DNA of 14,784 nucleotides from DATKDU01 sp035512595 (lineage in GTDB: Bacteria; Planctomycetota; Planctomycetia; Pirellulales; Pirellulaceae): the NCBI GenBank assembly GCA_035512595.1, contig DATKDU010000564.1, forward strand, positions 1 through 14,784, given 5' to 3'. Made by a program: the position numbers and the translations under genes. Below the pieces are notes generated by a model. That model worked only from the letters and a program-made list of their open reading frames with translations. It was not told the origin of the DNA and did not search any database. Below are positions 1 to 6,257 of this stretch, piece by piece (the first letter of the stretch is position 1; every line of letters starts with the position of its first letter).

Positions 1-124
1 TCGTAAGATGACAAGCCATCGCTGGGGACTCCGTTCCCAAGAGGTGCTTCCAACACATACACCCATTGGAAACGCCCAGCGATGCTTTCAAGAACCTCAC
101 TTTGAGCCACCGCTCAATTGCATT

Positions 125-541
125 TCAGATTGCAGACCACCGACCAAACTGGCCAAAAAACCGATGGAAGCGTATACCTAACACGACTCCAACAACGGCG
201 CCGCCGCCAAGAACGTGCCACAACGAAATGCGAATCCCCGCCACCCAAGCAATTGTGGCCGCCAAAAACAGGGAGGCTGGAACGCACATGGTTAATGCCA
301 CGAAGCCGCCCCAAATCGCATGTAGCGCATTCAGAACTGGGTGTTCGCTCGGAATTCCTCGCTTCTCAAACACTCGGAACAACAAGTACGTGGCTAGACC
401 AAGCAACCACGGCGCCAGATAGCTTGTCTGAAACATGCTCGCCATCGCGAGAGCTACGATGACCATGCATACTATAATGTCGAGCACTGAAAACTGCCAT
501 CGCTTCGCTATCTTATGATCGGGTGAGAGATGGTCGTTCAT
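125..541 (-). CDS. Small integral membrane protein, function unknown
   Basis: The gene encodes 138 aa, starting at ATG 541 and ending at TGA 125-127. The sequence upstream of the ATG has only a weak GAGA ribosome-binding stretch. The protein is strongly hydrophobic, with likely membrane segments near residues 17-36, 40-57, 69-103 (one long or two short helices) and 106-124. A short charged N-terminus precedes the first helix, and a loop with FEKRGIPSEHP lies between helices two and three. I recognise no family motif. Base composition is visibly less GC-rich than the genes to the right, as for the lipoprotein gene at 1362-2123, which suggests an accessory origin. No operon partner is visible. 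That it is a real gene is likely from codon pattern and coherent helices; the function is unknown. Confidence 0.6.
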   Translation of the reverse strand: MNDHLSPDHKIAKRWQFSVLDIIVCMVIVALAMASMFQTSYLAPWLLGLATYLLFRVFEKRGIPSEHPVLNALHAIWGGFVALTMCVPASLFLAATIAWVAGIRISLWHVLGGGAVVGVVLGIRFHRFFGQFGRWSAI

Positions 542-904
542 GGCAACACGATCTCAAATGGGTGCGCGATCTGCCGAATGACATCTTTTCGCCTCCTTGG
601 CATTCGCAATAGTGTAAAGGGTGGCTCGCTGCGTGTGCCACGTCCCTGAAAGAGCCGTGGCTGTCAAGGGCCGGAGGGGCGCAATGCGATCGCTGTGGTT
701 ATGAGGCTGGTTTTCGGATTTGGTGGTTTGGTGGTGGTGTATTGCTGGTCGACGTCGGCGGGCGGGTGGCATGCCTTGGTAAAATCTGCCACGGCCATCC
801 TGGCCGTGCCGACGCGGGTACACGCCCACCATCACCGACGAGCCACAAGCCGTCTTTTGACAAGACGTTGCCCCACCAAGACCCGTTCCATCACCGCCGC
901 CCGC
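542..904. other. 363-bp intergenic stretch with small palindromes
   Basis: No convincing gene was found on either strand. Short open frames here have repetitive Arg/His/Pro-rich translations without start context. The stretch contains the CACGGCCA/TGGCCGTG hairpin at 790-808 and a weaker stem at 851-867 (CGTCTT, loop TTGAC, AAGACG). It lies just downstream of the NHL-type gene remnant, so these stems could once have ended its transcript. A T/G-rich run near 705-745 has no recognised role. Confidence 0.5.
790..808. repeat. 8-bp-stem palindrome CACGGCCA-TCC-TGGCCGTG
   Basis: This is a perfect 8-bp inverted repeat with a 3-nt loop, seen directly. It lacks a T-run, so it is not a classical intrinsic terminator on either strand. 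I suspect it belongs to an intergenic repeat family of this genome, but only one copy is in the window. Confidence 0.55.
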
Positions 905-1117
905 CTAGTCGGGTGACCGCTTCAGCTTCTGCACCCGCTTGCCGGCGACTTCGGCGACGTAGATGACGCCGCGGGAGTTGACCGCCATCAGGTGCGGCAG
1001 CTTGAGGCTCTGCGGATCGCCCCAGGCGGCGGCAATCTGCCCGCGCTTGTCGAGCAGAAACAGTTTGTGGATGTCCCCTTCGGACACGAGCAGCTCCTCG
1101 CCCAGCGGCAACAGAGG
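905..1117 (-). pseudogene. C-terminal remnant of an NHL-type beta-propeller protein
   Basis: On the minus strand, about 70 codons ending at TAG 905-907 read like the last blade and a half of an NHL/6-bladed propeller protein. They show LLVSEGDIHKLFLLDKRG, then AWGDPQSLKLPH, then MAVNSRGVIYVAEVAGKRVQKL. The order of a strand, a Gly-rich turn, LPHxMAV and GVIYVAE followed by RVQKL is the usual NHL pattern. Homology appears to stop near 1110-1117, where transposase-associated sequence begins. The reading frame continues to about 1189, but the added residues do not resemble the family. No N-terminal part was found on the far side of the inserted material, so this looks like a deletion or insertion remnant rather than a clean interruption. 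Such proteins are often secreted, but nothing here shows that. Confidence 0.6.
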
Positions 1118-1176
1118 GGAAAAGGGGTCAGGCTTAATTGTTGACGAGGCAGACGATTGGCGATAGACTCGCCGAC

Positions 1177-1257
1177 ATGCCACGGCCACGGCGCGTCACG
1201 ACTGCCGGATACTGTTATCACGTGCTCAACTGCGGGAACGCCCGCCAGCGCGTGTTC
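1177..1257 (+). pseudogene. N-terminal fragment of a REP-associated (Y1/IS200-like) transposase
   Basis: ATG 1177 begins MPRPRRVTTAGYCYHVLNCG followed by NARQRVF. This matches the highly characteristic N-terminus of REP-associated tyrosine transposases (RAYT; Y1_Tnp family), whose usual form includes YHVLNRGN. The match ends at RVF (about 1257). The frame then runs into REP-like DNA and stops at 1326. The HUH motif and catalytic tyrosine of a full-length RAYT (usually about 200 aa or more) are absent, so the fragment cannot be active. Upstream DNA (1119-1176, GGGGTCAGGCTTAATT and following) is probably the element's original leader. Such enzymes move REP palindromes as single-stranded DNA, which fits the hairpin just downstream. 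Confidence 0.8.
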
Positions 1258-1334
1258 CCGGTATGGCGAACGCCCTGGGAAAACGCCTGGGAAAACGGGA
1301 CATTCTACTTTGTTCTGAAAAAGTAGAATGTCCC
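1257..1334. repeat. REP-like element: direct repeat plus 15-bp hairpin
   Basis: The 16-mer CCCGGTATGGCGAACG lies at 1257-1272 and recurs at 2211-2226. Within the unit, CCTGGGAAAACG-like sequence occurs twice in a row (1274-1296). GGGACATTCTACTTT (1297-1311) then pairs perfectly with 1320-1334 across an 8-nt loop. It starts exactly where the transposase fragment stops matching its family. Hairpins beside a RAYT fragment are the expected substrates of that enzyme class; that these are real substrates is inference. Confidence 0.7.
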
Positions 1335-1361
1335 CGTTTCCCCTCATTGTCACCCAGCTCA

Positions 1362-2123
1362 TCATTCGCGTCTGATAGCTTTCGGTTTCTCTTGTCCGTT
1401 CTGTGTGCGATCCGATCGTTTGGTCGCCTCAGCCCGTTTGTACGTATAGTTGCGATCTTCCGCGCTCGTGAAATTGACTACACGAAAGGTTTCGGGATCC
1501 GCGCGTTCGAGTTTTTCCCTGCCGAAAAACACGCTTGATCCGTCGGTGGCATAGAGGTCATTGAGCAGCCGAAAGGACTGTGGACGAGCACCCATGATAG
1601 GATTGGGCCCGAAGAACACAGTGTCTTCATCCGCCGACCAGCCCAGAGCCCCGATGATCGCACTATCGGAAGACACCGTAGTAATCGGACCGACCAATAT
1701 CTCGTAAGCCTCGGCGCGCGAAACGAACGACGGATCAAGCTGACCTCCCAGAACCTTAATACTTGCTGGGTTTGCGTCTCGCATGGGGACAGTGCCGCAA
1801 TAAGCGCGTTTGGAATCTCTCGAGTATGGATATGTGAGCAACTGAAAGCTGGCCGGATCCGCGTGCGGGATCATCACACCCCATAAATACACATGTTCGG
1901 ACGTCGCGGCATAATTCACATCCGACAGAATCGTCAGTTGCCCGTTTGCGTCGTCCAAGTAGCGTACCTGGCGACCATCGGCCCCAAACCACACATACAC
2001 CCACTTGCCCTGCTCGCGCTGATAGCCCTTCGACGTGCACCCGCCGAACGTAGCGAGACACAGGACACATAGCAAGTACCTCGCGCAAATCTGCGAGCGC
2101 GATATAAGATATGACTCATTCAT
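1362..2123 (-). CDS. DKNYY-repeat lipoprotein
   Basis: The protein is 253 aa from ATG 2123, chosen over an in-frame TTG at 2138 because GGAG lies 9 nt upstream of the ATG. An N-terminal signal with arginines at residues 9 and 15, a hydrophobic core (16-25) and LATFGGC places the lipidated cysteine at residue 29. The -3 position is Phe, so the lipobox is not perfect. The rest is built of repeats of the DKNYY type. Clear units are a SEHVYLWG-IPHADPASFQLL segment, an SKRAYCG-MRDANPASIKVL segment, a DTVFFGP-MGARPQSFRLL segment and a SSVFFGREKLERADPETFRVV segment, ending with EDRNYTYK. DKNYY proteins have no established enzyme activity; a cell-envelope surface role is likely. Lower GC than the neighbours and flanking REP-like copies suggest an acquired gene. 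Confidence 0.8.
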   Translation of the reverse strand: MNESYLISRSQICARYLLCVLCLATFGGCTSKGYQREQGKWVYVWFGADGRQVRYLDDANGQLTILSDVNYAATSEHVYLWGVMIPHADPASFQLLTYPYSRDSKRAYCGTVPMRDANPASIKVLGGQLDPSFVSRAEAYEILVGPITTVSSDSAIIGALGWSADEDTVFFGPNPIMGARPQSFRLLNDLYATDGSSVFFGREKLERADPETFRVVNFTSAEDRNYTYKRAEATKRSDRTQNGQEKPKAIRRE

Positions 2124-2210
2124 AGGGTAGTGCTCCAAAGCAACGTGTGCATTCCATTTTTACGTCACTCATCCCGTGTCGCGATATGGCAAGTAGCGAC
2201 TGTCCAGGAA

Positions 2211-2243
2211 CCCGGTATGGCGAACGGGGACATTCTACTTTTT
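2211..2243. repeat. Second copy of the REP-like sequence
   Basis: CCCGGTATGGCGAACG (2211-2226) runs directly into GGGGACATTCTACTTTTT (2226-2243). It matches both the direct repeat at 1257-1272 and the hairpin arm at 1297-1311, but lacks the 24 nt between them and the second hairpin arm. Together with the copy at 1257-1334 it brackets the lipoprotein gene. Confidence 0.75.
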
Positions 2244-2307
2244 TGTCGATGGCGCGTCCTCCCGCACCCTCCCATGACTTTCCCCGGACGCAGCCGAGGG
2301 ACGTGCG

Positions 2308-2751
2308 TCAGTTCCCCGCCAACCCTTTAGTCTCGTCCCGCGGAAAAATCCAGCACGAGTCGTGCTGGGTCATGCCGATCTGGGGATAGTAGTCGCGGGC
2401 GGCGGGGGCGGCCAGCAGGATCAGCGTGGTCGCCAGGCCGGCCGCTGCGTGGGTCCGCCGCACCAGCTCCTGGCCAATGCCGCGGCACTGCCAGGCTTCG
2501 TCCACCGCCAGGTCGGCCAGATAGGTGCAGTAGGCAAAATCGGTGATGGCCCGCGAGATGCCAACGAGCAGCCCCCCTTCCGCGCGGGCGGTGACGATCA
2601 GGTCGGCCTGGCTCAGCATCCGCGAGATTCTTTCGAGGTCATCGACGGGGCGCCGCGCCGACAGCGTCGAGCGCACCAGCACGTCGATGAATTCCGCCGG
2701 CGTGAGGTCGGGCTCGAGGCCGTAGTGGACGACCGGCGATTCGGCGTTCAC
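2308..2751 (-). CDS. GNAT-family N-acetyltransferase
   Basis: The protein is 147 aa starting at GTG 2751, which overlaps the stop of the upstream gene as GTGA. A longer frame to 3087 exists but its extra part is an out-of-frame shadow of the upstream gene. The acetyl-CoA-binding motif A is visible as LADLAVDEAWQCRGIGQELV, with the Q-x-x-G-x-G pyrophosphate loop at residues 88-93. It is preceded by a beta strand (LIVTARAEGGLLVGISRAI) typical of the fold. The C-terminal YYPQIGM segment corresponds to the usual end-of-fold Y-x-x-x-G-F/M motif. Substrate cannot be told from sequence. Translational coupling to the PHA-system-like gene suggests co-expression, not necessarily a shared substrate. Confidence 0.85.
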   Translation of the reverse strand: MNAESPVVHYGLEPDLTPAEFIDVLVRSTLSARRPVDDLERISRMLSQADLIVTARAEGGLLVGISRAITDFAYCTYLADLAVDEAWQCRGIGQELVRRTHAAAGLATTLILLAAPAARDYYPQIGMTQHDSCWIFPRDETKGLAGN

Positions 2752-3059
2752 GCGGTCGCCCCCAGGATTTTTACCAGCTCGCCGCGAATCGTCTGCTCGA
2801 TCTGTCCGCGGAAGAGGACCGCCGCCAGGGGGAGCGTCCCCTCGACACGGACGTGCGCCTCCTCGACGATCATCGAGCCCTCGACCGCCATGCCATACGC
2901 CGTGAAGGCGAACTGGAGCGTCGTCTCCTGCCACTGGCCGCGGAGGTTCTGCACCTTCTCCCCGTGCTCGCGGCGGACGGCCTCCACGAACGACTTGAGC
3001 TTCTCCGCCGCCGCTTCGCGCGGCAGGGCGTGCGGCACTTGCGTCGTAAATGCAGGCAT
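2748..3059 (-). CDS. Polyhydroxyalkanoic acid system family protein (PHA_gran_rgn-like)
   Basis: The protein is 103 aa. Two adjacent ATGs occur at 3062 and 3059. The second is preferred because GGAGG then sits 6 nt upstream, against 3 nt for the first. The sequence MPAFTTQVPHALPREAAAEKL, then LKSFVEAVRREHGEKVQNLRGQW, a strand-rich middle (TLQFAFTAYGMAVEGSMIVEE) and a final FRGQIEQTIRGELVKIL helix follow the layout of the short family named for PHA-granule regulation. That name is an annotation label; its biochemical role is not well established, and homologs also occur where no PHA genes are near. The gene lies 24 nt after the 67-aa gene and overlaps the acetyltransferase gene start by 4 nt. 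Confidence 0.7.
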   Translation of the reverse strand: MPAFTTQVPHALPREAAAEKLKSFVEAVRREHGEKVQNLRGQWQETTLQFAFTAYGMAVEGSMIVEEAHVRVEGTLPLAAVLFRGQIEQTIRGELVKILGATA

Positions 3060-3083
3060 CATTCCCCTCCCTGGGTTGGCGGG

Positions 3084-3287
3084 TCACTCACTGGTGGCGT
3101 CATCGTAACTCCGCCGGTCCGACGGATGCCACAGCGGCAATCCCTGCCGCAGGCGGTCGGCCAGGATGTCGAGCTTCTCGGGGCTGCCGGGGAGCGCCGC
3201 GGTGGGGGGCGTCTCCACTTTTTCTTTGTCTTTCGGTTCGAAGTCCCAGATCCCTTGTCGAATGGCGTCCAGAACAGAGCGCGGCAC
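3084..3287 (-). CDS. Small hypothetical protein (67 aa, GTG start)
   Basis: GTG 3287 is preceded by AGGAG (minus-strand reading of CTCCT at 3295-3299) with 7 nt spacing, a strong site that decides the start. The frame itself is open to 3461, but that extension is Arg/Ser-rich and not protein-like. The protein opens with PRSVLDAIRQGIWDFEP, continues with a Lys/Glu-rich linker and LPGSPEKLDILADRLRQGLP, and ends WHPSDRRSYDD. It is hydrophilic, without signal peptide or membrane helix, so probably cytoplasmic. I know no function. It leads the trio with the PHA-system-like and acetyltransferase genes. Confidence 0.7.
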   Translation of the reverse strand: MPRSVLDAIRQGIWDFEPKDKEKVETPPTAALPGSPEKLDILADRLRQGLPLWHPSDRRSYDDATSE

Positions 3288-3423
3288 GGTGGATCTCCTG
3301 GTGCGATTTTGCAATTGCGAGAACGTCGCCAGACCTACGCAAGACAAGCGTGCCGGCCTTCGTCCCGCACTGCGGCGACTCCGGCCGGCGACGGAGCTAG
3401 TATCGAAGTCCGCGTGGGGCAAG

Positions 3424-4185
3424 TCAAGCGCCCAGAGGCGCGGGGACTTCTGCGCCAACAATGGTTGATGCGTCAGGCGATAAGGCGGCCGCCAGCGAGC
3501 GCACTTGATCCGCGTCGATCGCGCTGCTGCGATTGCCGCGGCACGCCGCGCCGCGCACGGCGATGAGCGCCGGCGACAGCGGGAGCACGCGCGGCAAGAG
3601 CGAAAGGGAGAGCGAACCGGCGAGCACGACCTTCAAGCTTCGCTGCGCGGCGCGGTGCATCAAACGGGCGAGCGTTGCGGGCGGCAGATGATCGAGCAGG
3701 CAGCCGCCCGATTTGGTAAACGTGTCGAAGAGGACAAGCGCGCAGCCGGATTCAGCGCCGCGGTCGATGACTTCTTCCGGCGGCGGCGCGGCAGCACTCT
3801 GCCAGTCGGCATAGGCAACGGCGACGGGCAGTACCGTGTGCGGCAGAGCTGCGAGCGAGTGCTTCCACAGCGCCGGCCAGTCGCCAATCGTCGTCGCGCC
3901 AGCCAGGCCGACTTTTGCGAATGCCAGCCCCGCGGTCTGTGCCGCTAAATCCTGCACGGAAGCGCTCGACGCGTCCGCGGCGAACAGTTCCCCCAGAGCG
4001 GCACTCACCGGAGCTCGGCCGGCGACTGTGTCTAGCACCTCACGCCACACCTGCGGATCGGCAGCTCCGAGCGCACCCCGATCGGGCTCCTTGATGTCGA
4101 TGACATTGGCCCCGCCGGCAAGTGCCGACGCGGCTTCGGCCCCATTGCGGACGCTGACGAGCAGTTTCACACGGTAACTGCTCAT
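3424..4185 (-). CDS. mfnB: MfnB-like (5-formylfuran-3-yl)methyl phosphate synthase
   Basis: The protein is 253 aa from ATG 4185, with AGGAG (4196-4200 on the complement) upstream and an ATGA overlap with the preceding gene. The family (DUF556) condenses two glyceraldehyde-3-phosphate molecules into 4-(hydroxymethyl)-2-furaldehyde phosphate, the furan precursor of methanofuran-type cofactors. Visible hallmarks are KLLVSVRNGAEAASALAGG at the N-terminus; DIKEP with Lys32, aligning with the Schiff-base lysine of archaeal MfnB; AKVGLAG with Lys91; and DTFTKSGG with Asp154 and Lys158 in the Asp-x3-Lys spacing of the second catalytic pair. It is slightly longer than the archaeal enzymes and the C-terminal 30 residues look variable. 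In planctomycetes and methylotrophs such genes accompany tetrahydromethanopterin-linked formaldehyde oxidation; no other gene of that pathway is in the window. Confidence 0.85.
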   Translation of the reverse strand: MSSYRVKLLVSVRNGAEAASALAGGANVIDIKEPDRGALGAADPQVWREVLDTVAGRAPVSAALGELFAADASSASVQDLAAQTAGLAFAKVGLAGATTIGDWPALWKHSLAALPHTVLPVAVAYADWQSAAAPPPEEVIDRGAESGCALVLFDTFTKSGGCLLDHLPPATLARLMHRAAQRSLKVVLAGSLSLSLLPRVLPLSPALIAVRGAACRGNRSSAIDADQVRSLAAALSPDASTIVGAEVPAPLGA

Positions 4186-4748
4186 GTCCGCACGGCTCCT
4201 GCCTCGGCCACTGTGGCGGCTTTCCTCGCGCGGTGAATCTCCGCCAGCCGCGCGTTGAGCTTCCGCAGCCCTTCCGGCTGGATCGGCTCGCACCAAGCGC
4301 CGCGAAGCGTGATGTACCCTTCGCACCAGTGGGCGATTCGCGGATTGACGTCGCGGTGCTTCCACTCGAGAGCCGATTCCGCCAGCCGCACGATGACGTT
4401 GGTGGTCTCCGGCTCGCGGCCGGCCAGGTTCGGCAAGAAGCTGGGACCCTGACCCAGAAAGAAAACTTCGACGACGTCGATCGGCACGCGAATCGGTTGG
4501 CGGTCGATGAACACCAGCAGCTCGTCCGCCTCGTATCCCAACCGCGGCACATTCAGCCACCACGCCAGCGAAGTCAGCATCGCGAGTCCCGCCGCCGCGC
4601 ACGCCAGCCCCAGTGCCGTCCACCACCAGTCCGCCTCAAGTTGCCAGGCCGCGAGCGCCAGCGCAGCACCCAGCACGGCAATCGACCCGGGAAGGAGCAT
4701 TCCCAGCCAGATCGCGCGGCGGTTGGTATGGAGCCAGATTTCACGCAC
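4182..4748 (-). CDS. Two-TM membrane protein coupled to mfnB
   Basis: The protein is 188 aa from GTG 4748, chosen because AAGGA lies 8 nt upstream and the protein then starts REIWLHTNRRAIWLGMLLPG. The open frame continues to 4949, but that part is not protein-like. Two membrane helices (about 12-34 and 41-65) are followed by a soluble domain of about 120 residues, with YEADELLVFIDRQPIRVPIDVVEVFFLGQGPSFLP, then WCEGYITLRGAWCEP and a basic C-terminal helix. The beta-rich start of the domain is reminiscent of membrane-associated PH-like proteins, but I cannot assign it. The stop overlaps the mfnB start (ATGA), so translation is probably coupled. A link to methanofuran-type cofactor synthesis is inference from position only. 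Confidence 0.75.
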   Translation of the reverse strand: MREIWLHTNRRAIWLGMLLPGSIAVLGAALALAAWQLEADWWWTALGLACAAAGLAMLTSLAWWLNVPRLGYEADELLVFIDRQPIRVPIDVVEVFFLGQGPSFLPNLAGREPETTNVIVRLAESALEWKHRDVNPRIAHWCEGYITLRGAWCEPIQPEGLRKLNARLAEIHRARKAATVAEAGAVRT

Positions 4749-4966
4749 GGGCAATCGTCCTTCTGGAAGCTGATTGTGCCGCAAACGACATGGGCTGCAC
4801 AGCCGTCCCAACTGGCCCTCAGGCGTGCTCGCTGCATCGCGCTCCACGTTCCGTTGCAGTTGTGTTCCCAGGAAATCGCAGCCGGTTCCTTGAAATCGCC
4901 TCTCGCTCCTCACACAATGAGCGGGCGATCTGTCGATACTCCGTCGCATCCATTAGGAACCGAGCC
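4749..4966. promoter_or_regulatory. Divergent intergenic region, presumed to hold two promoters
   Basis: This 218-bp gap lies between divergent starts at 4748 (-) and 4967 (+), so promoters for both directions are expected here. I could not pick convincing -35/-10 boxes. AGGAA at 4955-4959 is the likely ribosome-binding site of the rightward gene, and AAGGA (complement of about 4757-4761) that of the leftward gene. Confidence 0.3.
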
Positions 4967-5956
4967 ATGACACGATTCGTTCGCCCGTCACTCTTGGGAA
5001 TGATTCTGCCGCTGCTGATGGTCGCCATAGCGGCTGCCAAGGGCCCGGCCTATACCGACCCGGACAAGGCCGACGCCGACTTTCCATTTCAGGGAGAGTA
5101 CGTCGGCACGATCAAGAGTGACGACGGCGACCGGAAGGTTGGCGTGCAGGTCATCGCGCTGGGCAATGGAAAATTCCGCGCGGTGGCCTATCAGGGGGGC
5201 CTTCCCGGCGACGGCTGGACCAAGGAGGAAAAGCACGAGGCCGACGGAGAGCGGCAGGGGGACACGGTGACTTTCAAGAAGGACGAAGCCAGCGGGACAA
5301 TCAAGGACGGAGTGCTCAAGGTCGTCATCGCAGAAGGCGCTCCAGCAATCGAGCTCAACAAGATCAACCGCGCCAGCCCCACGCTCGGCGCCAAGCCGCC
5401 GGAAGGGGCGGTCGTGCTGTTTGACGGGAAGAGTGCCGACGCCTTTGCAGGAGGCAAGGTGGACGGCGGGCTGCTCGTGGCCGGCTGCACCAGCAAGCAG
5501 AAGTTCGGCAGTCAGAAACTGCACCTCGAGTTCCTGCTCCCCTATCAGCCCGAGGACAGCGGACAGGCCCGCGGCAACAGCGGCATTTACCTCCAAGGGC
5601 GGTACGAAGTGCAGATGCTCGACTCGTTCGGCCTGGAAGGGAAGGACAACGAGTGCGGCGGGCTGTACTCGGTGAAGGCGCCGGACGTGAATATGTGCCT
5701 GCCGCCCCTGTCGTGGCAGACGTACGACATCGATTACACCGCCGCGAAATACGACGGCGAAGGTAAGCTCGTGACCAGCCCGCGAATCACCGTCGCGCAC
5801 AACGGCGTGGTGATTCACAAGGACGTCGAACTGCCGGGCGATCGCGGAACGACAGCCGCCCCGGTCGCTCCGGGCAAAGATCCCGGCCCGATCTATCTCC
5901 AGGACCACGGCAACCCGGTGCGGTACCGGAACATCTGGGTGGTCGAGACGAAGTAG
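4967..5956 (+). CDS. Secreted DUF1080 (3-keto-disaccharide hydrolase-like) protein
   Basis: The protein is 329 aa from ATG 4967, with AGGAA 7 nt upstream; the frame is open far upstream but without signal-peptide or family character. Residues 1-24 form a signal peptide (RFVRPSLLGMILPLLMVAIAAA), so it is exported. Residues 38-130 are a beta-rich domain (FQGEYVGTIKSDDGDRKVGV and following) seen ahead of some planctomycete DUF1080 domains. Residues 147-329 are the DUF1080 concanavalin-like domain, with AVVLFDGKSADAF, LHLEFLLPY, NSGIYLQGRYEVQMLDSFG (204-222) and the closing VRYRNIWV. Characterised relatives cleave 3-keto-glycosides, and the family is greatly expanded in planctomycetes that degrade glycans. 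No partner oxidoreductase or sulfatase is nearby. Confidence 0.88.
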   Translation: MTRFVRPSLLGMILPLLMVAIAAAKGPAYTDPDKADADFPFQGEYVGTIKSDDGDRKVGVQVIALGNGKFRAVAYQGGLPGDGWTKEEKHEADGERQGDTVTFKKDEASGTIKDGVLKVVIAEGAPAIELNKINRASPTLGAKPPEGAVVLFDGKSADAFAGGKVDGGLLVAGCTSKQKFGSQKLHLEFLLPYQPEDSGQARGNSGIYLQGRYEVQMLDSFGLEGKDNECGGLYSVKAPDVNMCLPPLSWQTYDIDYTAAKYDGEGKLVTSPRITVAHNGVVIHKDVELPGDRGTTAAPVAPGKDPGPIYLQDHGNPVRYRNIWVVETK

Positions 5957-6257
5957 CGCGCACCAGACCCCAGCGAGTGGCCGCGTCTGAACGATGGAGC
6001 GGCCTTCTTTTGGTATGCGGGTCGCGCGAATTTGCGGCCGCTCATTGTTACGTGTACTGGCCAACACCCAGTGCTATTTGGGGAGCGTTACGCGCGGCTG
6101 AGAAATAAAATTTCCGGCTGAAAACCGCTTGCCGCAACCGCCGCAACCGCCCGGTGTTTGGACAGTAACGCGGCCGAGAACAGAGAACCGCGGAAGCTCT
6201 CCGCGCCCTGGCGCGGCACGCGTATCGGCGAGGCGCCCTGCGGGGCACGTAGCGCGG
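5957..6257. other. 301-bp gap with a possible terminator and short repeats
   Basis: No gene is supported on either strand. The gap holds the weak terminator candidate at 5979-6011, a 9-bp tandem repeat GCCGCAACC (two copies plus 3 nt, 6131-6151), and a GC-rich CCGCGCC/GGCGCGG stem near 6205-6220. The frame of the downstream gene is open back to 6129, but this part translates to Pro/Arg-rich sequence typical of non-coding GC-rich DNA. Confidence 0.45.
5979..6011 (+). terminator. Weak candidate intrinsic terminator
   Basis: GGCCGC (5979-5984) pairs with GCGGCC (5999-6004) across a 14-nt loop and is followed by TTCTTTT (6005-6011). It sits 23 nt after the DUF1080 stop codon. The stem is short and the loop long, so the call is tentative. 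Confidence 0.35.

Noticed and set aside
1..124. Possible minus-strand gene starting at ATG 19 and leaving the window
   Set aside because: Only six codons are visible, with no clear ribosome-binding site. The rest of the stretch shows nothing supportable.
554..835. 93-aa minus-strand frame with Arg/His-rich translation
   Set aside because: Its sequence includes the 790-808 palindrome and has no protein-like pattern; I treat it as intergenic repeat DNA.
1177..1326. A complete 49-aa protein in the RAYT fragment frame
   Set aside because: Only the first ~27 codons match the family; the rest is REP-like hairpin DNA read through to a chance stop.
2752..3087. N-terminal extension of the acetyltransferase
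   Set aside because: This part is the shifted-frame shadow of the PHA-system-like gene; the GTG at 2751 with its GTGA overlap is the better start.
4988..6067. 359-aa minus-strand open frame
   Set aside because: It is antisense to the DUF1080 gene, which has a signal peptide, ribosome-binding site and family motifs.
6129..6257. N-terminal extension of the NlpC/P60-like protein
   Set aside because: It is Pro/Arg-rich, includes a 9-bp tandem repeat, and would place about 43 unstructured residues ahead of the first membrane helix.
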